Notes: generated by a model from the letters alone, not told the origin. A stretch of 64,000 nt of DNA from JAGDMJ01 sp963809695 (GCA_963809695.1 CAWEKI010000008.1:124001-188000), one strand, 5' to 3'. Positions 34,782 to 44,726 are shown, counted from the stretch's first letter. Numbers and translations are program-made.

Positions 34782-36210
34782 TTTCAAGCTGACCCGCAAT
34801 CCCGCGTTCAAAGTCATTTCTCTCCTCCTCTTCCCATCGTTCGGGGTTCTTGCGAGCGAAGGCTCGGGAAATCACGAAGCATTGACCCAGCGGCTGCTGG
34901 AGACCGGCCTGAAGAGCAATACGGCCTACATGCTTCTGTCCGAACTCGTGAAAAATGCCCCGCACAGACTGAGCGGATCCGCTGGCGAACGGAAAGCGGT
35001 CGAGCTGACCATGAAGATGATGGATTCGCTGGGATTCCAGGACGTGCACGCCGAAACCGTCATGGTGCCCCACTGGGTTCGCGGCCGGCGTGAGACCGGG
35101 GTCGTCCTGCAGGATGGTAAACACGAGGGGCGCGACCTTGCGGTGTGTGCGCTGGGAGGAAGTATTGCCACTCCCCGGCATGGCATCACCGCCGAAGTGA
35201 TCGAAGTACGCTCCTTCGAGGAACTCGCGCGAATGCATGACGCGGCGAAAGGAAAGATCGTATTCTTCAACCGCCCCATGGACCCGACGAAGCTTCATAC
35301 GTTCGAAGCATATGGCGGAGCGGTCGATCAGCGGAGCGGGGGTGCGGCGCGGGCTGCTGAGGCGGGGGGGATCGCCGCGCTCGTGCGATCAGTGACTCTC
35401 GCGCATGACCGGGCCCCGCATACAGGGGTCATGGGATACCAGGATGGTATTGCGAAGGTCCCGGCAGCTGCCATCAGCACCAATGACGCGGATACGCTGA
35501 GCTCCCTCCTCAAGCGAAACCCTCGCCTCAGGCTACGGCTGGTGCTCGACTGCCAGACGCTCCCCGATGTGCCTTCTGCCAATATTGTGGGGCAGATCAC
35601 CGGATCGGAAAAACCGGGAGAAGTTGTTGTGGTGGGTGGACATCTTGATTGCTGGGACAAAGGGCAGGGGGTGCATGATGACGGCTCAGGGTGCATGCAG
35701 GCGATCGAGGCGCTCCGTCTTCTCAACTCGCTCGGCGTGAAGCCGAGGAGGACAGTTCGAGCGGTCATGTTCATGAACGAAGAGAATGGCACCCGGGGAG
35801 GAAAAGGATATGCGGTGGACCCCAGGCGGTCACGCGAGCATCACGTCGCGGCGATAGAATCGGATCGGGGGGGATTTGCACCCTGCGGATTCTCCGTGGA
35901 GGGAGATTCCACCCTGATCGAGTATGTTCGGCGATGGCGTCCACTCTTTGCACGCCTTGGGACAGAACGGATCCAGAAAGGGTCCGGCGGGGTCGATATC
36001 TCCCCCATCGTCGCGACCGGCGTGCCCGGGTTCGGGCTTGACGTCGAGGATTTCCGATACTTTGATTACCATCATTCGGATAATGATACCCTTGACAAAG
36101 TGAACGCACGCGAGCTGGAATTGGGCGCAATCGTGGAAGCCCTGCTGTGTTACCTGATAGCGGAGGAAGGGCTCCCCCCGAACACCGCCCACGAGAATGT
36201 TGAACAGTAG
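34771..36210 (+). CDS. M28 family metallopeptidase with PA domain
   Basis: A 479-residue aminopeptidase-type zinc enzyme. A hydrophobic segment at 12-30 (FKVISLLLFPSFGVLAS) looks like a signal peptide. A protease-associated domain is inserted at about 110-235. Zinc ligands and catalytic acids are in GGHLDCWDKGQGVHDDGSG, MNEENGTRGG, AAIESDRGG and FDYHHSDNDT. Probably periplasmic. It overlaps tdh by 11 bases and precedes the lactate dehydrogenase by 15 bases. Family usually releases N-terminal amino acids or dipeptides. Confidence 0.88.
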   Translation: MAVDFKLTRNPAFKVISLLLFPSFGVLASEGSGNHEALTQRLLETGLKSNTAYMLLSELVKNAPHRLSGSAGERKAVELTMKMMDSLGFQDVHAETVMVPHWVRGRRETGVVLQDGKHEGRDLAVCALGGSIATPRHGITAEVIEVRSFEELARMHDAAKGKIVFFNRPMDPTKLHTFEAYGGAVDQRSGGAARAAEAGGIAALVRSVTLAHDRAPHTGVMGYQDGIAKVPAAAISTNDADTLSSLLKRNPRLRLRLVLDCQTLPDVPSANIVGQITGSEKPGEVVVVGGHLDCWDKGQGVHDDGSGCMQAIEALRLLNSLGVKPRRTVRAVMFMNEENGTRGGKGYAVDPRRSREHHVAAIESDRGGFAPCGFSVEGDSTLIEYVRRWRPLFARLGTERIQKGSGGVDISPIVATGVPGFGLDVEDFRYFDYHHSDNDTLDKVNARELELGAIVEALLCYLIAEEGLPPNTAHENVEQ

Positions 36211-36225
36211 AAAATTCCTGCATCA

Positions 36226-39108
36226 GTGACCGAACGTACCGGGTCATATCGCATACTCCACTCCCGCCTCTCATCCTTCATCCCGAAAGAGCGTCTTCTC
36301 GACGATGAACTTCTGACGCTCACCTACGGGACAGATGCAAGCTTTTACCGCCTCGTGCCAAAGATCGTGGTGAAAGTGGAGAGCGAGGAAGAAGTCGTCC
36401 GCCTTCTCCGGGAATCTCGCGATCTTCATCTGCCGGTCACGTTCAGGGCGGCGGGCACAAGCCTCTCCGGTCAAGCAATCTCCGATTCGGTTCTCGCCGT
36501 TCTGGGGCCTTCCTGGAAGGGCTGTGTTATCGCACCTGATGCATCCACGATATCACTCCAGCCGGGAGTGGTGGGAGCACGCGCGAATGCGTGGCTCGCA
36601 CCGTTTGGCAAGAAGATCGGGCCTGACCCTGCCTCGATCAATTCTGCCATGATCGGCGGCATCGCCGCAAACAACGCAAGCGGCATGTGCTGCGGGACCG
36701 CTCAGAACAGCTACAAGACGATCGCAGGGATGAGGGTGATCTTTGCCGACGGGACAATGCTGGATACACGCAATCAGGCAAGCCGGGATGCCTTTCTGCG
36801 CATCAGGCGTGATCTTGTGGAGCGCGTGTTGGCGCTCCATGGGACCATCTCCGCCAATCGTTCCCTTGCGGAGCGGATCCGCCGGAAGTTCAAAATGAAA
36901 AACACCACGGGGTACAGTCTCAATGCCTTCGTGGATTTTGAAGAGCCGATCGACATTATTCAGCATCTTATGATCGGTTCCGAGGGGACGCTGGGGTTCA
37001 TCGCGGAGGTCACCTACCACACCGTGCCTGAGCTGCGGTACAAAGCGACCGCGCTGTTGCTCTTCCCGTCGATCGTTGATGCCTGTAAAGGGGTGGAGAT
37101 CCTGAAATCATGCCCCGTCGAGGCCGTGGAACTGATGGATCGCGCATCGCTGCGGTCCGTGGAAGACAAAGAAGGCATGCCGAATTACCTGCGTCGGCTT
37201 GACAGGGACGTTGCGGCGCTGCTCGTGGAAACGCGGGGCACGGATCCTGAGCTCCTTACGGAGCACATCGATCGGATCATCGCGGCGCTCAGCGTTCTCC
37301 CGATGGTCCTGCCGCCTGAATTCACGAGCATGCCGGAAGAATTTGCAAAACTCTGGAACGTCAGGAAGGGCCTTTTTCCTTCTGTCGGGGCGATGAGACG
37401 GACCGGCACCACGTGTATTATCGAAGATGTTGCCTTTCCGGTCCCGCGCCTTGCCGAGGCAACGGCGGATCTGCAGGCCCTGTTTAAGAAGCATGGTTAT
37501 GCCGATGCCATCATCTTCGGTCATGCGTTGGAAGGGAATCTGCATTTTGTCTTCAACCAGGATTTCAACGCGCCGGAGGAGGTTGCCCGATACGCGGCGT
37601 TCATCGATGACGTTTCCACGATGGTAGTGAGGAAATTCGACGGGTCGCTCAAAGCTGAACATGGCACGGGGCGAAATATGGCGCCGTTTGTGGAGCTGGA
37701 GTGGGGCACCGAGGCATATGCCATCATGAAGGAGATCAAGCAGATTTTCGATCCGGAAAATCTCCTGAATCCCGGGGTCATCCTCAACAGTGATCCGCAG
37801 GCGCATATCAAGTCGCTGAAGCCGCTGCCGGAGGCGCATCCGGTGATCGACAAATGCATCGAATGCGGGTTCTGCGAGGTCCAGTGTCCATCGCGGGACC
37901 TTACTCTTACCCCCAGGCACAGGATCACCGCCTATCGCGAGATCTCCAGGTTGAGAAAGGAGAAAACCGATCCTGCGCGGCTCGTGGCTCTTCTGCGAGC
38001 ATATGACTACGCCGCGGACCAGACATGTGCCACAGATGGCCTCTGTTCTCTTGCGTGTCCAGTGGGCATCAACACGGGGGATCTTATCAAAGACCTTCGG
38101 TCCCGCTCCCATTCTCCGCTGGCTCAGCGTGTGGCCGACGTTCTCGCAGATCACATGGCTGCGGTCACGAGCAGCATGGCGATGGGCCTTTCGTTGATCG
38201 GCGTTCTTCACAAAATTCTGGGAACGCGCATGATGATGGGGGGGGCCACCCTGGCCCGCCGACTGTCGGGAGGACGGCTTCCGCTTTGGAATCCGTACAT
38301 GCCCCGTGGTGCCGACCAGTTGAGGGTTGAGGAAGGCGCCGGGCCGGATCGGCCGACCGTCGTGTACTTCCCGAGCTGCATAAATCGTACGATGGGGACC
38401 TCCGCTGACTGCGCCGAGCAGGATTCGCTGACAACGCGTACCTTTACGCTGCTTCGGAAAGCAGGATACCAGGTTCTGTATCCCGACCACCTTTCCAGTC
38501 TCTGCTGCGGCATGGCGTTCGACAGCAAAGGATTCAAACGACAGGGGGAGAGAAAGAGCCGGGAGCTCGAGGTCGCATTGCTCAAGGCTTCCGAGAATGG
38601 CCGATATCCCGTCTACGTGGACATGAGCCCCTGCTTGTACCGGATGAAGCAGGTGCTTGACCCGAGGCTTCGGCTCTATGAGCCGGTGAAGTTCATCGCC
38701 CAATTCCTCATCGATCGCCTGGACTTTCACAAGATGGCGGAGACGGTGGCAATCCACACCACTTGTTCCTCGACGAAGCTGGGACTTGGCGCGGAGCTGC
38801 ATAGTCTTGCCTCTCTCTGCGCCGAAACCGTCATCGTCCCTGAAGAGGTCGGATGCTGCGGCTGGGCAGGGGACCGGGGATTCACCTATCCCGAATTGAA
38901 CCAGTCCGCGCTCTCTTCGCTCAAGAAGAGTCTGCCGGAAGGCTGTGGAGAGGGCTTTTCAACAAGCAGAACGTGTGAGATCGGCCTCTCGCTGCACAGC
39001 GGCATCAGCTACAAATCGATCGTCTACCTCGTGGACAGATGTACAACTCCCAAACAGACAAGCCCGCAAGGAACCGTCAATGAAAATCAACCTGGCGTTC
39101 GGGCGTGA
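36226..39108 (+). CDS. FAD/Fe-S oxidoreductase, D-lactate dehydrogenase (GlcD-GlcF fusion) type
   Basis: A 960-residue fusion: an FAD-binding GlcD-like part (about 1-530, PCMH motif FRAAGTSLSGQA, FAD C-terminal domain with HALEGNLHFVFNQDF) and a GlcF-like part with two 4Fe-4S clusters (CIECGFCEVQCPSRD and CATDGLCSLACPVG) plus two CCG-type domains (SLCCGMAFDS, GCCGWAGDRG). It probably oxidises D-lactate or another 2-hydroxy acid and passes electrons to the quinone pool. Start is GTG at 36226 with no Shine-Dalgarno. The larA gene starts inside its downstream region, before its stop; both genes point to lactate use. Could also act on glycolate or 2-hydroxyglutarate. Confidence 0.88.
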   Translation: MTERTGSYRILHSRLSSFIPKERLLDDELLTLTYGTDASFYRLVPKIVVKVESEEEVVRLLRESRDLHLPVTFRAAGTSLSGQAISDSVLAVLGPSWKGCVIAPDASTISLQPGVVGARANAWLAPFGKKIGPDPASINSAMIGGIAANNASGMCCGTAQNSYKTIAGMRVIFADGTMLDTRNQASRDAFLRIRRDLVERVLALHGTISANRSLAERIRRKFKMKNTTGYSLNAFVDFEEPIDIIQHLMIGSEGTLGFIAEVTYHTVPELRYKATALLLFPSIVDACKGVEILKSCPVEAVELMDRASLRSVEDKEGMPNYLRRLDRDVAALLVETRGTDPELLTEHIDRIIAALSVLPMVLPPEFTSMPEEFAKLWNVRKGLFPSVGAMRRTGTTCIIEDVAFPVPRLAEATADLQALFKKHGYADAIIFGHALEGNLHFVFNQDFNAPEEVARYAAFIDDVSTMVVRKFDGSLKAEHGTGRNMAPFVELEWGTEAYAIMKEIKQIFDPENLLNPGVILNSDPQAHIKSLKPLPEAHPVIDKCIECGFCEVQCPSRDLTLTPRHRITAYREISRLRKEKTDPARLVALLRAYDYAADQTCATDGLCSLACPVGINTGDLIKDLRSRSHSPLAQRVADVLADHMAAVTSSMAMGLSLIGVLHKILGTRMMMGGATLARRLSGGRLPLWNPYMPRGADQLRVEEGAGPDRPTVVYFPSCINRTMGTSADCAEQDSLTTRTFTLLRKAGYQVLYPDHLSSLCCGMAFDSKGFKRQGERKSRELEVALLKASENGRYPVYVDMSPCLYRMKQVLDPRLRLYEPVKFIAQFLIDRLDFHKMAETVAIHTTCSSTKLGLGAELHSLASLCAETVIVPEEVGCCGWAGDRGFTYPELNQSALSSLKKSLPEGCGEGFSTSRTCEIGLSLHSGISYKSIVYLVDRCTTPKQTSPQGTVNENQPGVRA

Positions 39109-40351
39109 CGGCCTGGACGTGGACGTCCCAGACCGGAATTTGCGTAAGGTCCTGACTCCGGCTGAAGTACAGCCGATAGAAGACGCTGACGCGTTTCTGG
39201 TCCATGCGCTTACACATCCGATCGGGTCCCCCGCGCTCTCGACGGTCGCGCGAAACGCGAAGAGCGCTTGTATCGTCATCTGTGATATCACGCGGCCGGT
39301 GCCAAACATGGTTCTTCTTCCGCCGCTTCTCCGCACGCTCGAAGCGAGCGGCGTGCCGTACGACCGGGTGACGATCCTTATCGCCACGGGACTGCACCGT
39401 GCCTCCACCCGTCATGAGCTGGAAGCAATAGTGGGGACCGAGATTCTCTCCCGCTATCACGTGGAGGATCATCATGCTCGCGTTCCGGCGGAACACCAAT
39501 TCCTCGGGTACACGCGCCGGGAGACGCCGGTGTACATTGACCGGCGATACTGGGAGGCGGACATCAAGATCACGACCGGGTTTATCGAGCCGCATTTGAT
39601 GGCGGGTTTTTCAGGGGGCCGGAAGCTGATCGCGCCGGGATGCGCCGGTGAAGCAACGATCAAGGCGCTTCACAGCCCTCTTTTCCTTGAAGACCCGCGC
39701 TGTTGTGAAGGAGGCATTGAAGGAAATCCTCTCCACCAGGAGTTACTCGAGATTGCCGTGATGGCGGGACACGATTTCATCGTGAACGTGTCGCTGAATT
39801 CGGCCCGCAGGATCACCGGGTTGTTCGCAGGAGATCCTCTTGCCGCCCACACGGCGGGAGTGGACTTTGTGCGAAAGAGTGTCAGGGCCACGGTGCCGGC
39901 GCCAGCCGACATCGTGGTGACCACGAGTGCTGGATATCCTCTCGACCTGACATTATACCAGGCCATCAAAGGAATGACCGCGGCGATGCCGGTTTTGCGC
40001 AAAGGGGGCTTGCTGATTATCGCCGCGGAATGCGCTGAGGGGCTGGGCAGCGACGAATTCACGACGATGGCCACTTCATTCCCAACGGTCAGCCAGTTCG
40101 TCGACACCATCATGTCCAATCCGGTAGTCATTGATCAGTGGCAGCTCGAGGAATGCGCAAAAGCTGTCAAGCATGCCGAGGTGGTTCTCGTCTCTCCCTC
40201 GATTCACCGCAAGTACGGGAGGAAGCTGTTCATCCGAACGGCGGAGCGTGTTGAGCAGGCGATGGAGGAGGGGTTGAAGGTCCTTGGACCCGAAGCGACC
40301 GTGGCCGTTATACCGAAGGGGCCGTACACGCTCGTAGAGGTAGGAGACTAA
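39080..40351 (+). CDS. larA: Nickel-dependent lactate racemase
   Basis: Interconverts D- and L-lactate using a nickel-pincer nucleotide. ATG at 39080 is preceded by AAGGAA at 7 bases and overlaps the oxidoreductase end by 29 bases. In 423 residues the ligands and catalytic groups match Lactiplantibacillus LarA with a shift of two: His106 in ATGLHRAST, His172 in GFIEPHLMAGFSGGRK, Lys182 and His198 in KALHSP. The cofactor makers LarB, LarC and LarE are not in the window, so they must be elsewhere if the enzyme is active; some LarA homologues racemise other 2-hydroxy acids. With the adjacent dehydrogenase it would feed L-lactate into D-lactate oxidation. Confidence 0.9.
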   Translation: MKINLAFGRDGLDVDVPDRNLRKVLTPAEVQPIEDADAFLVHALTHPIGSPALSTVARNAKSACIVICDITRPVPNMVLLPPLLRTLEASGVPYDRVTILIATGLHRASTRHELEAIVGTEILSRYHVEDHHARVPAEHQFLGYTRRETPVYIDRRYWEADIKITTGFIEPHLMAGFSGGRKLIAPGCAGEATIKALHSPLFLEDPRCCEGGIEGNPLHQELLEIAVMAGHDFIVNVSLNSARRITGLFAGDPLAAHTAGVDFVRKSVRATVPAPADIVVTTSAGYPLDLTLYQAIKGMTAAMPVLRKGGLLIIAAECAEGLGSDEFTTMATSFPTVSQFVDTIMSNPVVIDQWQLEECAKAVKHAEVVLVSPSIHRKYGRKLFIRTAERVEQAMEEGLKVLGPEATVAVIPKGPYTLVEVGD

Positions 40352-40414
40352 CGGGGAACTAAGGACGAGGTTCACGGCCTATTTGAAGTCGCCCGAAGTT
40401 CTCGATTCCCCGTT
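40350..40414. repeat. Imperfect inverted repeat, dispersed-repeat copy B
   Basis: AACGGGGAACT (40350-40360) and AGTTCTCGATTCCCCGTT (40397-40414) form imperfect arms between two convergent genes. The right arm differs at one of 18 bases from the sequence at 23249-23266. No T run follows, so it is not a standard terminator. Confidence 0.55.
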
Positions 40415-40429
40415 GCCCGCCGGTCATTT

Positions 40430-43400
40430 CTAATCAGAGTCCGTCGTCTGCCCCGTCGCACCCGGGTCTTTTCCTCCTTCCCAGTAGAATGGCGACCGCT
40501 TCACGGGATGGCTTCCGACCTGATTCATCGTGGCCGCATCGTACAACCGCCCGTTCAGCATCACTAACCGAATCGAATCACTGTTCCTGATGTTCTCAAG
40601 GAGATTCTTATCCATCACCACCAGATCTGCGAGCTTTCCCGGCTCCAGCGACCCGATATCACCGTCCAATCCGAGGTAGGCAGCGCCGTACAGGGTGGCG
40701 CACCGGATGGCCTCCACCGGTGTCATACCGCCTTGAACGAGCATCCAGAGTTCCCAGTGAGCGCCAAGCCCCTGAAGCTGGCCATGCGCGCCGAGCTGAA
40801 CTTTTCCGCCGGCGTCGAGGACCTTCTTCGCCGCCTTCGCATTATCGATGAAATTCCAATCGTCGTCGTTGGCAACGATGCGTCGCCTGGACCGTGCATC
40901 AATCACCGAGCGCGGGATGTAGGTCAGGAGCCGGCTGTTTTCCCACACGTGGGTGTTGGCGTACCAGTAGTTCTCCCCCCAGAGACCACCGTAGCTCACG
41001 ATGAGCGTGGGAGTGTATCCCGTGTGACTTTTACCAAACAGCGTTACGGCATCCTTGTAGAGCGGTGACACGGGAATGGAGTGTTCAATCCCGGTGTGAC
41101 CGTCCAGGATCTGCGAGATATTCCAGAAGTAGGTTGATCCCCCCTCCGGAACGACCATCATGTTCAACTCACGGGCAGCTTCCATGATCTGCTGCCGCTG
41201 ATCGCGGCGAGGCTGATTGTAGCTCTTGACAGTAAAGGCACCGACAGCCTTGAGCCTCCTGAGGTGGGACCTTGCGTCGTCCAGGTTGTTCACGACCGCC
41301 TTGAAACTCCCCTCCGCTCCGTAGAGAATCGTCCCCGTCGAGAATAGCCGCGGCCCCGTGATTAGTCCGGCTTTTTGCATTTCGGACGCGGAGAATATCT
41401 CCTCTGTGTCATTCGAAGGGTCATGCTCGGTGGTCACGCCGTACGCGAGACTTGCGTAGAAGGCCCAATTCTGCTCCGGAATAATTCCCGCGCTGCCGGC
41501 GGGGCCGTGTGCGTGAACGTCAATGATGCCCGGCATGATGTATTTGCCTGCCACATCCACAACTTTGGCCCCGTGCGGTATCGAGACACTTCCCTTCGGG
41601 CCGATAGCAGCAATCCGGTTCCGGTCCACAACGATGGTCGCATCGTTGAGCACCTCATCACCCTTCATGGTGACAACAGTGGCCCCGGTCAATGCCGTCA
41701 CGCCTTCGGGGGCATCCGACCTGGCTTGAAAGCCGATGGTGACACCGCTGGTGTCCGGATGCTTCAGGAGCGTATCTTTTCCGTCACCGGCAAAAGCGAA
41801 GGTCTGCGATAGCGTGCGGGAGAACAGTTCGGGCCCGAGCGACCAGAATACGGTCTTGCTGTCCGGCGACCAGTGCAGATACATTCCCGCATCACGGGTG
41901 ATGCGCTGCACGGGAAAGTCGGACGTGCTTGGCCCGATCTGCACAGCCTGTCCGGTGAGCGGAAGAGTGGCGATGTAGGAATTGAATCGTTCGGTAAATG
42001 CAACCCATCGTTCGTCAGGGGAGGGGACGAGGAGCTGCGCGTTGTCGGAGAGAAGATGGACCCGGCGATGCTCGCCCGAGAGATCCACGCTGATCAGGGC
42101 GGTCTTCTCCCCTTCAGACGATTCCAGGAAAATACGCTCGCCGGTCAGGTTGAAGCGGGGGCGAACCCCTTCCTCGGTGACCAGTACCGCTTCTCCCCCG
42201 GCAGCGGGCATCACATAGATGCCCGGCTCGTTCGAGTACGTATGCCCTCTGAGCATATCCCCTCCCAATCGCCTGAACACGATCTTCGAGCCATCCCGGG
42301 AGAATGACGGCTCAAGGTACGTGCCCTTTCGTTGAGTGAGTGCGATGCTTTTGCCTCCGGATGCTTTTACTTTTCGGACTGCCCCTTTCTCCGCGTCGGT
42401 CCAGCTTACGTACGCAATCCATTTTCCGTCGGGAGAAAAAGATGGTGAGCATTCGAAGTGGTGTTCGTCGGTCAGTCGTTTTGGCTGGCCATCGGGGAGT
42501 GCTTTCGTCCAGAGCCGCCCGAGCGCGCAATAGATCACCGATTTTCCGTCCGGGGATGTCGTCACGTCCCGAAGCATGCGCACATCGAACTTCTCAGGTG
42601 CAACCTGCTGCTTGAAATGAAGCGCCTCCGTCACTGTCTCGCGGACATGCACCTTGAACGGCATCTCCTGTGTCTCCTTCGTCCGTACGTTCACCTTCCA
42701 GATCTTCCCTTTCGCGGAGATCACGATGGAGCCACCATCCGGCGTCCAGGAAAAACCGGGATGGACGCCAAAGATCGCCCAGGTCTCCTGCGCATCGCGA
42801 TTGAGCCTGTCGAACACAGGCCACTCTTCACCGCTTTCCAGGTCCTGGAGATACAGGACGGTGTTCAGCCGCACGCGACGGACGAAGGCCAGCGTTTTCC
42901 CATCAGGAGATGCCTCCGGACGGACGGATCCGCCGTACCCATTCACAAGGCTAATGATTTTTCCCGTCTCTCTATCCAACCTGTTGATAACATAGATCAC
43001 TCCGTACGGGTCGCGATTGTATTCGAACCCACCGCCTGGGCTGACATCTTCAGAGTAATACAGATAACGCCCATCCGGGGAGAGGCATGGCTCGCCGGCA
43101 TCCTGCTGCCAGTTTCTTCGTTTCGTCAGCTGAACCCCGTCCCCTCCACTGATGTGGTACATCCACAGCTCGCCCGCACCAAGCGAGCGAGTATTGACGA
43201 AATGCTTGCGGGCGATCAGATATTGGCCATCGGGTGTCCAGACGGCATTGTTCAGAAGCCGGACGCTCTCCTTGGTCACAGCGTGAGCATTTTTGCCGTC
43301 AGCATCCATGACCCAAATATTTTCCCCTCCTGCCCGGTCGCTGGTGTACGAGATCCTGGACCCGTCCGGGCTGAACCGGGGTTGCATCTCCATCGCCGGG

Positions 43401-43702
43401 CCTCCGGACAGAAGAGTCGCCACACCCCCGCTCATAGGCATGATGTAGATGTCCCCCAACAGGTCAAAGACGATTTTCCGCCCGTCCGGACTAACATCAA
43501 GAGAAATCCAGGTGCCCTCATCAGTGTCAAATTCGACGGTTTGAGCGGGCCCATGGGGGGCGGAGACGTCCCAGGCGGGTGGCTTCGAAGAAAAAGTTTG
43601 TGTTGAGTCCCCCTGGGGTTCGGAAAAAAGGGGGGTAAGAGAGTATATACAGAATAGAGGGAGAATCAGAAGGCGAGAGGGGCAGAGACACTTCGAGCTC
43701 AT
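40430..43702 (-). CDS. Exported protein: TolB-like beta-propeller fused to an amidohydrolase
   Basis: A 1090-residue protein. The ATG ending at 43702 gives a signal peptide (SSKCLCPSRLLILPLFCIYSL); an alternative TTG 57 bases upstream only adds polar residues. Residues 90-680 are PD40/WD40-like repeats (QPRFSPDGSRISYTSDR, PSFSPDGKWIAYVS). The last 400 are a metal-dependent amidohydrolase with the composite beta domain, His pair in GIIDVHAHG and a Lys in FTVKSYNQP. It ends with the DLVVMDKNLLENI C-terminal cap. Such fusions are found in FCB bacteria; they resemble imidazolonepropionase or dipeptidases but the substrate is unknown. Periplasmic or surface. Confidence 0.86.
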   Translation of the reverse strand: MSSKCLCPSRLLILPLFCIYSLTPLFSEPQGDSTQTFSSKPPAWDVSAPHGPAQTVEFDTDEGTWISLDVSPDGRKIVFDLLGDIYIMPMSGGVATLLSGGPAMEMQPRFSPDGSRISYTSDRAGGENIWVMDADGKNAHAVTKESVRLLNNAVWTPDGQYLIARKHFVNTRSLGAGELWMYHISGGDGVQLTKRRNWQQDAGEPCLSPDGRYLYYSEDVSPGGGFEYNRDPYGVIYVINRLDRETGKIISLVNGYGGSVRPEASPDGKTLAFVRRVRLNTVLYLQDLESGEEWPVFDRLNRDAQETWAIFGVHPGFSWTPDGGSIVISAKGKIWKVNVRTKETQEMPFKVHVRETVTEALHFKQQVAPEKFDVRMLRDVTTSPDGKSVIYCALGRLWTKALPDGQPKRLTDEHHFECSPSFSPDGKWIAYVSWTDAEKGAVRKVKASGGKSIALTQRKGTYLEPSFSRDGSKIVFRRLGGDMLRGHTYSNEPGIYVMPAAGGEAVLVTEEGVRPRFNLTGERIFLESSEGEKTALISVDLSGEHRRVHLLSDNAQLLVPSPDERWVAFTERFNSYIATLPLTGQAVQIGPSTSDFPVQRITRDAGMYLHWSPDSKTVFWSLGPELFSRTLSQTFAFAGDGKDTLLKHPDTSGVTIGFQARSDAPEGVTALTGATVVTMKGDEVLNDATIVVDRNRIAAIGPKGSVSIPHGAKVVDVAGKYIMPGIIDVHAHGPAGSAGIIPEQNWAFYASLAYGVTTEHDPSNDTEEIFSASEMQKAGLITGPRLFSTGTILYGAEGSFKAVVNNLDDARSHLRRLKAVGAFTVKSYNQPRRDQRQQIMEAARELNMMVVPEGGSTYFWNISQILDGHTGIEHSIPVSPLYKDAVTLFGKSHTGYTPTLIVSYGGLWGENYWYANTHVWENSRLLTYIPRSVIDARSRRRIVANDDDWNFIDNAKAAKKVLDAGGKVQLGAHGQLQGLGAHWELWMLVQGGMTPVEAIRCATLYGAAYLGLDGDIGSLEPGKLADLVVMDKNLLENIRNSDSIRLVMLNGRLYDAATMNQVGSHPVKRSPFYWEGGKDPGATGQTTDSD

Positions 43703-43849
43703 GGAGGAGGATCCTGTGCTGTTGGGGAGTTCGTTTTGATACGTAAATAATAGTGACAATCGTCCTGCTTCGCAAGAAGAAAGGAAGATTTATCCTTTCC
43801 TGTCGCTCCCTTTATCCACATATCCCAATCAATCCAATCGGAGGTTGCC

Positions 43850-44089
43850 ATGGCAAACAGCGGCAGCAACAACAATAATGCACTTTTCTCGACGATGGTC
43901 CGTTCCGGCCGCACCACCTATTTTGTCGATGTGAAAGAGGCCAAGAACGGGAACAAGTTCATCTCGATTTCCGAGAACCGGATCGATGCAGACGAAAAGA
44001 AGCAACGAACAACCGTCCGCGTGTTTGGCGACTCGATAGATCAGTTCCGCCAGGCGATTGACGAAGCAGCCGCAGCCGTCACCCACTAA
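43850..44089 (+). CDS. PUR-alpha-like nucleic-acid-binding protein (DUF3276)
   Basis: A 79-residue protein with the bacterial PUR repeat (TTYFVDVKEAKNGNKFISIS...). In Bacteroidota and spirochaetes (for example Borrelia BpuR) such proteins bind single-stranded DNA or RNA. GGAGG lies 6 bases before the ATG. It is at the short end for the family. The flexible N-terminus (NSGSNNNN) is polar. Isolated between the amidohydrolase (opposite strand) and thioredoxin. Confidence 0.85.
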   Translation: MANSGSNNNNALFSTMVRSGRTTYFVDVKEAKNGNKFISISENRIDADEKKQRTTVRVFGDSIDQFRQAIDEAAAAVTH

Positions 44090-44290
44090 GGACTTTGCGG
44101 CCGGGGAGGTCCAATTTGCGCTAGGAGATGGGGAACGTGGGATATCTGATGGCACGTTGTGGTCTCCCCGCCGTTGTTCCATACCCGAGAGTCCCTTTCG
44201 GCGCTTGACCCTTTGGCAACTTCTGTGCATCATATGGGTAAACGATACCGGCATGCCGGGAACCCATCATACAAGAGCTGAAGGACCAGT

Positions 44291-44662
44291 ATGGAACATC
44301 TGACAAAAGAAGCCTTTCGTGCGAAGGTATTTGACTTTGAGAATAACCACGAGTGGAAATATGAGGGCGAATTGCCCTGCATCATCGACTTCTATGCTGA
44401 CTGGTGCGGGCCGTGCAAGATGGTCTCCCCGATCCTGGAGGATTTGAGCAAACAGTACGCCGGCAAGGTCAACATGTACAAAATTGATACTGAGAAAGAG
44501 CAGGAACTTGCCTCAGTGTTTGGCATCCGCAGCATTCCTTCCATCCTCTTTGTGCCGAAAGAAGGAAAGCCTCAGATGGCGCTTGGCGCGCTCCCAAGAG
44601 AATCATTCGTCGAGGCGATCAACTCGGTGCTCAAGGTGGGTGAACCAGTACCTGTCGTGTAA
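44291..44662 (+). CDS. trxA: Thioredoxin
   Basis: A 123-residue cytoplasmic disulphide reductase with WCGPC at about residue 39-43 (DFYADWCGPCKMVSP) and the cis-Pro loop RSIPSILF. The N-terminal extension (LTKEAFRAKVFDFENNHEWKYEG) is found in FCB and Spirochaete thioredoxins. An intrinsic terminator follows 21 bases after the stop, so it is likely a single-gene unit. The 200 bases before it show no other feature. Confidence 0.92.
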   Translation: MEHLTKEAFRAKVFDFENNHEWKYEGELPCIIDFYADWCGPCKMVSPILEDLSKQYAGKVNMYKIDTEKEQELASVFGIRSIPSILFVPKEGKPQMALGALPRESFVEAINSVLKVGEPVPVV

Positions 44663-44682
44663 GGTAGCTGTGAACGGTCATT

Positions 44683-44716
44683 AAGCCGGCGTCTCCAAAA
44701 GAGGCCCGGCTTTTTT
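44683..44716 (+). terminator. Rho-independent terminator after trxA
   Basis: AAGCCGG (44683-44689) pairs with CCGGCTT (44706-44712), with a shorter inner stem GTCTC/GAGGC; the T run covers 44711-44716. Confidence 0.8.
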
Positions 44717-44726
44717 GTTCCGCAAA

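Noticed and set aside
37108..38802. 564-codon - strand frame opposite the D-lactate dehydrogenase
   Set aside because: The + strand has a fully recognisable FAD/Fe-S protein; the antisense product has no family character.
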